The notes below the pieces were generated by a model, which did no database searches, was not told the DNA's origin, and was given only the letters and a program-made list of their open reading frames with translations. 12,377 nt of DNA from Thermomicrobiales bacterium. GTDB taxonomy: Bacteria > Chloroflexota > Chloroflexia > Thermomicrobiales > UBA6265. The DNA is taken from NCBI GenBank assembly GCA_025937615.1, contig JAICRA010000010.1:1-12377 (forward strand). The letters run 5' to 3'. The position numbers and the translations under genes were made by a program. Position 1 is the stretch's first letter. The number at the start of each line of letters is the position of its first letter. Below, in pieces: positions 6,964 to 12,377 of the stretch.

Positions 6964-6984
6964 AGTGGCACTGGTCGATACGAT
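6956..6984 (+). promoter_or_regulatory. Sigma70-type promoter of the polyol operon
   Basis: The -35 TTGACA (6956-6961) is a perfect consensus match, separated by exactly 17 bases from the -10 TACGAT (6979-6984, four of six matches). Transcription would start near 6991, leaving a leader of about 155 bases before the ATG at 7148. It is correctly oriented for the four-gene operon. Confidence 0.6.
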
Positions 6985-7104
6985 CCCGCCCACTTCAGTT
7001 CAGAGGCGAGTTGGATTTGCGTCCGCGATTGCGATCAAGACTCGGGAGTTCAGCTTCGCCCGCAGGGCTGGCAACCCAGGACCGCAGGCTAACAGACCTC
7101 AAGG

Positions 7105-7134
7105 ATGCATCCGGCAGCACCGCGATCCTCTTAA
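7105..7134 (+). other. Nine-codon mini-frame whose stop overlaps the Shine-Dalgarno of the solute-binding protein
   Basis: ATG at 7105 encodes MHPAAPRSS and ends at TAA (7132-7134), which shares its AA with the AAGGAGGG ribosome site. It could be a leader peptide that modulates access to the main ribosome site, but its own ribosome site is poor (AAGG abuts the ATG), so chance is as likely. Confidence 0.2.
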
Positions 7135-7140
7135 GGAGGG
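7133..7140 (+). promoter_or_regulatory. Strong ribosome binding site of the solute-binding protein
   Basis: AAGGAGGG stands seven bases before ATG 7148. It fixes the start of the solute-binding protein and argues against an in-frame extension back to 6965, which would place 61 non-homologous residues before the signal peptide. Confidence 0.85.
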
Positions 7141-7147
7141 AATTACA

Positions 7148-8527
7148 ATGCGCAGGAGACTCGTCTCCGTTTACATCATGCTGGCTGTCATCGTCACCAC
7201 GATGTTCCCGCTCTCGATGGGCTCGCTCGCACAAACGCCGGTAGCGGCGCCAAACACGGAAATATCCGGGACTATTGACGTCGCGATGGTGGCCAACCCG
7301 CAGATGGTCGCGCTCCAGGAGGTGGTCGAGTCCGGCGCCTTCAACGAGGCTTACCCGAACATCGTTGTCAACCTGACCGTCCTCCCGGAGAACGAGATCA
7401 GGCAGACCATTACGCAGGACGTGACCACGCAGTCCGGGCAATTCGATGTCTTCACTATCGGTCCATTCGAAGTCCCATTGTGGGCCGAGCAAGGTTGGCT
7501 GGAGGAAGTTGGCGAGGAGGCATCGGCCGATCCGACTTACAACCTCGACGATGTCTTCGAGAGCATGAAGGCCGGGCTCAGCTACGATGGTGGGCTCTAC
7601 GCGCTACCGTTTTACGGCGAGAGCGCAATGACCTTCTATCGGAAAGACCTCTTTGAGGAGGCCGGGCTCGAAATGCCGGAGCGACCGACCTGGGACCAGA
7701 TTGCAGAGTTCGCCGCGGCCCTCAACAAACCGGGCGAAGTCTCCGGCGTCTGTCTGCGAGGTCTGCCCGGCTGGGGCGAAATGGGCGCACCGTTGGGCAC
7801 AGTGATCAATGCCTTCGGCGGTCGCTGGTACGACGAGAACTGGGTTGCGCAGCTCAATGACCCTGACTCGGCAGAGGCGATCCGCTTCTACATCGAGCTG
7901 CTCCAGAACTACGGACCTGAAGGTGCCAGTGGCAACGGCTTCACCGAGAACGAGACGCTGCTCATCCAGGGTCAGTGCGCGCAGTGGTACGACGCCACCT
8001 CAGCTGCAGAGCTCATCACCGATCCGGCAATCAACCCGGACTTCGAGCAAGTTGGGTTCGCCTACGGTCCTTCGAAGAAGCTCCCCACTGGCAATTGGCT
8101 GTGGAGCTGGAACTTCGCGATGGCGGCGAACTCGGACGCCAAGGACGCCGCGCTCGCCTTCATGATGTGGGCCACCTCCACCACCTATGTCGATACCATT
8201 GTCGCGATGGATGGCGGCTGGGGGCGCGCGCCGACCGGCGCCCGCGCTTCCGTGTACGAGAATCCATCGTACCAGGAGCGTGCCGCTGACTTCGCAGAGA
8301 TCGTCCTCAACTCCATCAATGAGGCGAACCCGAACGAGCCGACGGAGGAGCCGGTGCCGTATACCGGCGGTCAATTTGTCCGCATCCCGGAGTTCCAGGA
8401 GCTGGGCAACGACGTCACACAGATATTTGCCTCGGCCCTGGTTGGCGACATCGAAATTGACGCCGCGATCGAGGAGGCCAACGAACTAGCCAACCAGGTC
8501 GCAATCGACGCCGGTTACCAGGAATAA
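7148..8527 (+). CDS. Polyol-type (SmoE/MtlE-like) ABC transporter solute-binding protein
   Basis: A 459-residue family 1 extracellular solute-binding protein. A Sec signal peptide occupies residues 1-28: 'MRRRL', a hydrophobic core, then cleavage after 'SLA'. There is no lipobox cysteine, so it is not a lipoprotein. The mature part matches the sorbitol/mannitol-binding pattern: 'YALPFYGESAMTFYRKDLFEEAG' region (161-183), 'GVCLRGLPGWGE' (200-211), 'FGGRWYDENW' (233-242), 'QWYDATSAAEL' (279-289), 'WLWSWNFAM' (317-325), 'WATSTTYVDT' (341-350) and 'GGWGRAPTGAR' (356-366). The aromatic-rich cleft fits a sugar or sugar alcohol. It opens the operon under its own promoter and strong ribosome site, with two permeases following. 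The polyol call rests on family resemblance and the downstream dehydrogenase; the ligand itself is inferred. Confidence 0.9.
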   Translation: MRRRLVSVYIMLAVIVTTMFPLSMGSLAQTPVAAPNTEISGTIDVAMVANPQMVALQEVVESGAFNEAYPNIVVNLTVLPENEIRQTITQDVTTQSGQFDVFTIGPFEVPLWAEQGWLEEVGEEASADPTYNLDDVFESMKAGLSYDGGLYALPFYGESAMTFYRKDLFEEAGLEMPERPTWDQIAEFAAALNKPGEVSGVCLRGLPGWGEMGAPLGTVINAFGGRWYDENWVAQLNDPDSAEAIRFYIELLQNYGPEGASGNGFTENETLLIQGQCAQWYDATSAAELITDPAINPDFEQVGFAYGPSKKLPTGNWLWSWNFAMAANSDAKDAALAFMMWATSTTYVDTIVAMDGGWGRAPTGARASVYENPSYQERAADFAEIVLNSINEANPNEPTEEPVPYTGGQFVRIPEFQELGNDVTQIFASALVGDIEIDAAIEEANELANQVAIDAGYQE

Positions 8528-8691
8528 CCGGCGATATTCGACATCGAGGTGACGGCCGCGGAGAGTTCCCCGACCGTGTAGCGATCGAGGGGGTTGGAGT
8601 CGTCACTCCAACCCCCCGTCCCAACCACCGATCGAGGCAGATGCGGATCGACGGCTGATCCTAGTTTCCAGTGCGACGGAGCAGAAACCCC
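8528..8691 (+). other. Intercistronic region between solute-binding protein and first permease
   Basis: No gene is seen in these 164 bases. They contain the hairpin at 8589-8616 and GGAG (8678-8681), ten bases ahead of the permease ATG at 8692. I see no convincing internal promoter. Confidence 0.5.
8589..8616 (+). terminator. 12-bp intercistronic hairpin (partial terminator or RNA-stabilising stem)
   Basis: GGGGGTTGGAGT, loop CGTC, ACTCCAACCCCC forms a perfect 12-bp stem 61 bases after the solute-binding-protein stop. No T-run follows (next bases CGTCCC), so full intrinsic termination is doubtful. Such stems between a binding-protein gene and its permeases commonly give more binding protein than permease, by RNA 3'-end protection or partial termination; the role here is inferred. 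Confidence 0.7.
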
Positions 8692-9642
8692 ATGGCGATT
8701 GCGGAAACGCCGACACGCAGGCGAACATTGCTCCGCGCAGCGCCAGCCGCCAAGCGGGGTTTGGGCGATCACGAGATCGGCCGGCTGCTAGTCATGCCGG
8801 CGCTCATATTCGCAATCCTGGTAACCCAAGCACCATTCCTGCTCACCATTTGGTACAGCCTTCAACGCTGGAATCTCAACCGGCCGGAGCGCCGCGCATT
8901 TGTCGGGTTTGATAACTACATTTTCTTGGTCACGCGAGACCCCGCCTTCCTGGAAGCCATTACCAATACGGTCGTCTTCGTCGTTGGTTCTGTGCTCGCG
9001 TCTTTAGCACTTGGACTGCTCTACGCCGAGCTGGTCAATCACCGCTTTCCCGGGCGGGGGATTGTACGGACGATGCTGATCACGCCATTCCTGATCATGC
9101 CCGCGGCGGCGGCGCTGACATGGAAAAACCAATTACTCAACCCGAATTACGGCGTCGTCGACTGGACGGTCAACACGGTGTTGCCGGGGAACCCCGGACC
9201 CAGTTGGCTTGACGAATTTCCCATGCTCTCGGTAATTGCGGTCATTGTTTGGCGCTGGGCTCCGTTCATGATGTTGATTCTGCTTGCGGGGATGCAGTCG
9301 ATCTCCGAGGAGGTGCGGGAGGCTGCCCGTGTCGACGGCGCGACCGCCAAGCAAGAGTTTTTGAATATCACGCTCCCGCAGCTCTGGCGATTCATGCAAC
9401 TCGGCGGTCTGCTGGGCACCGTCTTCATCGTCCAGGAGATCGATCCCATCTTCATGATGACCGGCGGTGGTCCCGGTGATGCGACAACTACACTCCCCTA
9501 TCTCGTCTACGAGAAAGCTCGTGAGTCGTTCGACATCGGCCGCGGCGCGGCCCTCGGCGTCATCGTCGTCTTGATCTCGATCGTGGCCATTACGTTCCTC
9601 GTACGCCTGCTGGACCGCATGCTCGAACGACGCGAGGCGTAA
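8692..9642 (+). CDS. ABC transporter permease, CUT1 family (SmoF/MalF-like)
   Basis: A 316-residue inner-membrane permease with six predicted helices (about 34-56, 89-111, 124-143, 187-205, 236-257, 276-297). The cytoplasmic EAA loop that docks the ATPase is clear: 'EAARVDGATAKQEFLNITLP' at 210-229. 'MMTGGGPGDATTTLPYLVYEKAR' at 256-277 is a usual MalF-type C-terminal segment. It forms the transport channel with the next gene product and receives the polyol or sugar from the upstream binding protein. I prefer ATG 8692, with GGAG ten bases upstream, to GTG 8671, which would add only seven Arg/Ser/Asn/Pro-containing residues. Its stop lies two bases before the next start. Confidence 0.93.
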   Translation: MAIAETPTRRRTLLRAAPAAKRGLGDHEIGRLLVMPALIFAILVTQAPFLLTIWYSLQRWNLNRPERRAFVGFDNYIFLVTRDPAFLEAITNTVVFVVGSVLASLALGLLYAELVNHRFPGRGIVRTMLITPFLIMPAAAALTWKNQLLNPNYGVVDWTVNTVLPGNPGPSWLDEFPMLSVIAVIVWRWAPFMMLILLAGMQSISEEVREAARVDGATAKQEFLNITLPQLWRFMQLGGLLGTVFIVQEIDPIFMMTGGGPGDATTTLPYLVYEKARESFDIGRGAALGVIVVLISIVAITFLVRLLDRMLERREA

Positions 9643-9644
9643 CC

Positions 9645-10547
9645 ATGGCAACACTCTCAACGCAGCGCACTAGGTGGCTCAATAGATTGGGCACCGGCCG
9701 CGGATTCTCAAAGGAGACGGCGTCGCCGCTCTGGGCAATCACCGCCTGGATCGTCGGGCTGATCGTCTTTTTCCCAGTACTCTACATGTTCCTGACCGGG
9801 TTCAAGACCGAGAATGCTGCGGTCGAGCTTCCGCCGAAGCTCGTCTTCTGGCCGACGTTCGAAAACTATGAAGCCGTCTTTGGCATCAACTTCCTGCCGT
9901 TCTTCCGCAACTCGATTATGACCTCACTGATCTCGACCTTCTTCGTGATGCTCCTTGCCATTCCCTGCGCGTACGCCCTGGCGCTCTATCGGCCCAAGAA
10001 ATGGAAAGACATCCTGTTTTTCTTCATCTCCACACGGTTCCTACCCGTGGCCGGGGTCATCGTGCCGCTCTACGTGATCTTCAGCCCCACTGGCGATCCC
10101 CAGCTCGGCGGCCGGGGCCTGAACCTGCTCGGAACGTTGCCCGGACTGATCCTTCTCTACACGGCGATGAACTTGCCGATCGCCATCTGGATGCTGCGCT
10201 CATTCTTCGAGGAAGTACCGCGCGACGTGCTCGACGCGGCCCGAGTCGATGGCGCCGGTCTGCCGCGTGAAATGCTCCAGATCGTTCTGCCTATGGTCGC
10301 ACCTGGCTTGGTAGCGACGATTTTTATCTCGATCATTTTTGCCTGGAACGAGTTCTTCCTTGCCTATAACCTGGCGCCAAAAGAGTCGACCGTGCCGATG
10401 TTCATGGTTCGCTTTGTGACGTCGGAGGGATTGTTCTGGGCGAAGTTGGCCGCCTCGTGCACTATGGCTGTGTTCCCGATCGTCTTGCTTGGCTGGCTGG
10501 CGCAGCGTCAACTGGTGCGCGGCCTCTCCATGGGGGCCGTGAAATAG
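9645..10547 (+). CDS. ABC transporter permease, CUT1 family (SmoG/MalG-like)
   Basis: A 300-residue inner-membrane permease, the second half of the channel. Hydrophobic helices lie near 30-51, 90-113, 123-146, 166-185, 220-240 and 268-286. The ATPase-docking EAA loop reads 'LDAARVDGAGLPREMLQIVL' at 196-215, and the protein ends 'LVRGLSMGAVK', close to the standard MalG-type terminus. The start ATG is two bases after the previous stop, with GAGG (9634-9637) seven bases before it inside the upstream gene, so the two permeases are translated in tandem. No ATPase gene follows; a shared MsmK-type ATPase elsewhere is expected by analogy with other CUT1 systems. Confidence 0.94.
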   Translation: MATLSTQRTRWLNRLGTGRGFSKETASPLWAITAWIVGLIVFFPVLYMFLTGFKTENAAVELPPKLVFWPTFENYEAVFGINFLPFFRNSIMTSLISTFFVMLLAIPCAYALALYRPKKWKDILFFFISTRFLPVAGVIVPLYVIFSPTGDPQLGGRGLNLLGTLPGLILLYTAMNLPIAIWMLRSFFEEVPRDVLDAARVDGAGLPREMLQIVLPMVAPGLVATIFISIIFAWNEFFLAYNLAPKESTVPMFMVRFVTSEGLFWAKLAASCTMAVFPIVLLGWLAQRQLVRGLSMGAVK

Positions 10548-10558
10548 CTGCGACCGCC

Positions 10559-10575
10559 GGAGGAGCTTATCCTCC
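10559..10575 (+). repeat. Small intercistronic hairpin before the dehydrogenase
   Basis: GGAGGA, loop GCTTA, TCCTCC: a perfect 6-bp stem 11 bases after the second permease stop, in the 100-base gap before the dehydrogenase. No T-run follows. The rest of the gap shows only the ribosome site GGAGG (10637-10641), six bases before ATG 10648. Confidence 0.45.
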
Positions 10576-10647
10576 CCGAAGTCACTGGTCAGTCATGGCC
10601 TATCAAGCCCAAAGTCGATTGCTACAAGTAAGCACCGGAGGTCTGCG

Positions 10648-11661
10648 ATGAAAGCGGTCATGGTCGACGAGCCTGGCAAGGTTCGGGTCGTTGATGTCGA
10701 AGAACCAGAACCGGGACCTGATGAGGTTGTCCTCCGGGTTGGCGCCTGCGGAATCTGCGGCACCGATATCCACATCATCGACGGCGAGTTTCCGCCGACG
10801 GTCTATCCGATCATCATCGGCCACGAGTTCGGCGGTGAAGTGACGGCAGTCGGCGAGACCGTCAAGGATATTTCCGTCGGCGATCGCGTCGGAGTTGATC
10901 CCACGCTGAACTGCGGTGCGTGCTACTTCTGTCAACGCGGCATGGGAAACCTCTGCGAGCGCTGGAACGCGGTCGGCGTGGGCCATCACGCTGGTGGGTT
11001 CGCGGAATACGTCGCCGTTCCCGAGCGAGTCGTGTATCCCATCCCCGAGAACATGTCGATGAATGCCGCCGCACTGATCGAGCCGGTCTCCTGCGTGGTA
11101 CGCGGCTTCCACCGCTTGCAACCGCAGACGGGAGAGACCTATCTCATCTACGGCGCGGGACCGATGGGGCTGCTGAACGCCCAAGTCGCCCGCTACAACG
11201 GGGCAAGCCTCGTCGCACTGATCGACATCAATCCCAGTCGGCTCGAGAGGGCAAAGAGCGATTTCGGCTTTGAATACGTGGCGACAAATCTCGAAGATCT
11301 TAGGTCCATCGCTCCGCGGGGGTTCGACAACGTCATAGAAGCGACCGGTGTGACGAAGGTGGCCGAAGCGGCAATCGACGCGGTCAAGCGGCGCGGAAAA
11401 CTTCTCCTCTTCGGCGTCTGCCCGCCGGGAGAAAAGGCCAGCTACGACGCGTTCAAGATCTATAACGAAGAGATCTCGATCCTGGGGACGATGGCTGTCC
11501 TCAACTCGTATGGTCCCGCCATCGACATCCTCAACTCTGGAGCGATCGACACCGAGCGGATGGTGTCGGATACCTACACGCTCGAGCAGTTCCCGGAAGC
11601 CGTTGCCCACGTGCGCGCCGGCAAGGGCCTGAAGGTTCAGGTGGCAGGAACGAGCGCCTGA
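10648..11661 (+). CDS. Zinc-dependent medium-chain dehydrogenase, probably a polyol dehydrogenase
   Basis: A 337-residue cytoplasmic MDR-family alcohol dehydrogenase. Catalytic zinc ligands are Cys37 ('GICGTD'), His59-Glu60 ('GHEFGG') and Glu145 ('IEPVSC'). The structural zinc site is intact with Cys89, Cys92, Cys95 and Cys103 ('NCGACYFC...LC'). The Rossmann fold shows 'GAGPMG' at 169-174, with Asp193 at the end of the second strand ('LIDIN'), favouring NAD over NADP. The sorbitol/arabitol/threonine dehydrogenase branch is suggested; placement after a polyol-type ABC transporter points to oxidation of the imported sugar alcohol to a ketose, but the exact substrate is inferred. A good ribosome site (GGAGG, spacing 6) precedes it. 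It is the last operon gene, with its stop 22 bases from the convergent TSUP gene; I see no classical terminator in that gap. Confidence 0.92.
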   Translation: MKAVMVDEPGKVRVVDVEEPEPGPDEVVLRVGACGICGTDIHIIDGEFPPTVYPIIIGHEFGGEVTAVGETVKDISVGDRVGVDPTLNCGACYFCQRGMGNLCERWNAVGVGHHAGGFAEYVAVPERVVYPIPENMSMNAAALIEPVSCVVRGFHRLQPQTGETYLIYGAGPMGLLNAQVARYNGASLVALIDINPSRLERAKSDFGFEYVATNLEDLRSIAPRGFDNVIEATGVTKVAEAAIDAVKRRGKLLLFGVCPPGEKASYDAFKIYNEEISILGTMAVLNSYGPAIDILNSGAIDTERMVSDTYTLEQFPEAVAHVRAGKGLKVQVAGTSA

Positions 11662-11683
11662 CTGTAGGAGCTCGAGGAGCCGG

Positions 11684-12377
11684 TCAGAGGAACAGCAGCA
11701 TTGCCCCGGCAATGAACGGGATGGCGACGACCGCCGAGCGTAGGACTCGTCGCGGCGCTCGTCGGGTGAAGCGCGCACCGATGTATGCCCCCGACGCCAG
11801 ACCAATGGTCAGCCCCAAGAGATGCGGCAGCGAGACATCGCCGTGGCGGGCCAATGCGGCGCCCCCCGAGGCGCTAATGAATACCAGCACCAGCATCGTT
11901 GTGCCGACGGTCTGCCGCAACGGCAGGTGATGCACCGTGAAGAGTCCAAGTTGTATGAACGGGGCCATGCCGACGCCGAGAAAAGCCGCTGCGGCCCCTC
12001 CCGTGGCGCCGAGTCCAATTCCAGCGAGCCACTCGCGGTGGGATCTGAGGGATTCTCCCTGCCACACCAGCTCATGTGTCACTGGGACAGAGCCGGTCAA
12101 TCGCGTTCTCACCCACATCAGAGCTGCAAGACCCCAGAGGGCGAGCCCAGCGGCCATTGCCAGCGTCCGATCGTCAATCGCCTGGCTAGTGTCCGCCCCG
12201 AGAACCGCACCGACTGCCCCTGCAATCCCGACAACGAGCCCAAGGCGCTGCGCGACGTTCCCCTCTCGCAGGTGCGAAATGGCTCCTGAGACGGTGACGA
12301 AAAACATGGCCGCGATTGCGGTGCCGATCGCCGTGTGAGCCGGCAGGCCAAACCCCGTCGTCAAGATCGCGACTGCA
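11684..12377 (-). CDS. TSUP-family (TauE/SafE-like) membrane permease, N-terminus cut off by window edge
   Basis: About 230 C-terminal residues of an integral membrane protein are visible; the frame stays open through the right edge, so the true start lies beyond 12377. The visible N-terminal part 'GLPAHTAIGTAIAAMFF...ISHLREGNV' fits the end of the first TSUP repeat ('G.p...A.gTs.......g...h.r.g.v'). The second repeat begins at 'GIGLGATGGAAAAFLGVGMAPFIQLGLF' and continues through 'QTVGTTMLVLV' and 'GAYIGARFTRRAP'. Around six hydrophobic helices are present. TSUP proteins move small organic or sulfur-containing anions such as sulfite, sulfoacetate or thiosulfate; the substrate here is unknown. 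It is convergent with the polyol operon and probably unrelated to it. A TTG at 12364 can be read as a start, but the conserved sequence extends upstream of it. Confidence 0.85.
   Translation of the reverse strand, partial: AVAILTTGFGLPAHTAIGTAIAAMFFVTVSGAISHLREGNVAQRLGLVVGIAGAVGAVLGADTSQAIDDRTLAMAAGLALWGLAALMWVRTRLTGSVPVTHELVWQGESLRSHREWLAGIGLGATGGAAAAFLGVGMAPFIQLGLFTVHHLPLRQTVGTTMLVLVFISASGGAALARHGDVSLPHLLGLTIGLASGAYIGARFTRRAPRRVLRSAVVAIPFIAGAMLLFL

Larger units (their letters stand above)
6788..7147. other. 360-bp divergent control region between amidase cluster and polyol operon
   Basis: No gene is seen here. On the plus strand it holds a sigma70-type promoter, an inverted repeat overlapping it, a roughly 155-base 5' leader with a 10-bp palindrome (GGATGCATCC, 7103-7112), a nine-codon mini-frame and the solute-binding-protein ribosome site. 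On the minus strand I find no convincing amidase promoter; a TTGACA at 6861-6856 has no matching -10 (GC-only at the right distance). Confidence 0.7.

Noticed and set aside
6965..7147. In-frame N-terminal extension of the solute-binding protein
   Set aside because: It would bury the signal peptide behind 61 residues and ignore the AAGGAGGG site; the extension also overlaps the promoter.
10603..11805. 400-codon minus-strand open frame opposite the dehydrogenase
   Set aside because: It is antisense to a dehydrogenase with full zinc and Rossmann motifs and overlaps the TSUP gene's 3' end. No family motif is seen; it is a by-product of GC-rich codon bias.
1..12377. CRISPR array, tRNA, rRNA, insertion sequence or prophage
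   Set aside because: No regularly spaced repeats, cloverleaf, conserved rRNA segments, transposase or integrase frames were seen on either strand.

Overview
The window is GC-rich, gene-dense bacterial DNA with Shine-Dalgarno-led genes. The protein set suggests a relative of the Thermomicrobia/Sphaerobacter branch of Chloroflexota: a Ppx/GppA-CHAD fusion, membrane-tethered amidases with an inserted Asp/Asn-rich loop, a CapA-family protein and a lipobox-less polyol-type solute-binding protein. The taxonomic guess rests on gene content and style only; no rRNA or other marker gene is present.

Region 1 (1-2469, minus strand) is a tightly coupled three-gene unit: a Ppx/GppA-type phosphatase fused to the first half of a CHAD domain, a separate 200-residue protein carrying the second CHAD half (GTGA overlap), then the start of an M20-family metallopeptidase that runs off the left edge (ATGA overlap). 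CHAD domains bind polyphosphate, so the first two genes look like a polyphosphate-handling pair.

Region 2 (2470-2872, plus strand) has a 130-bp divergent spacer and a small, charged, helical 90-residue protein of unknown function. Its 3' end overlaps the next convergent gene by 10 bases and contains a perfect 11-bp hairpin.

Region 3 (2863-6787, minus strand) is a cell-envelope cluster. Two tandem paralogous membrane-anchored N-acetylmuramoyl-L-alanine amidases are followed by an exported CapA-family protein whose N-terminal half resembles a shortened phosphate-binding-protein (PstS-like) domain.

Region 4 (6788-11661, plus strand) is a carbohydrate/polyol uptake and oxidation operon. It has a 360-bp divergent control region with a good sigma70-type promoter overlapped by an inverted repeat, then a SmoE/MtlE-like solute-binding protein, a strong intercistronic hairpin, two CUT1-type permeases, and a zinc-dependent medium-chain dehydrogenase that probably oxidises the imported polyol. 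No ATPase gene is present, so the transporter presumably borrows one encoded elsewhere.

Region 5 (11684-12377, minus strand) is a TSUP-family (TauE/SafE-like) membrane permease, convergent with the dehydrogenase and cut by the right edge. No rRNA, tRNA, CRISPR array, insertion sequence or phage gene was seen. Most of the window is ordinary metabolism. The most notable items are the CHAD domain divided between two coupled genes, the calcium-loop-like insertions in both amidases, and the architecture of the polyol-operon control region.
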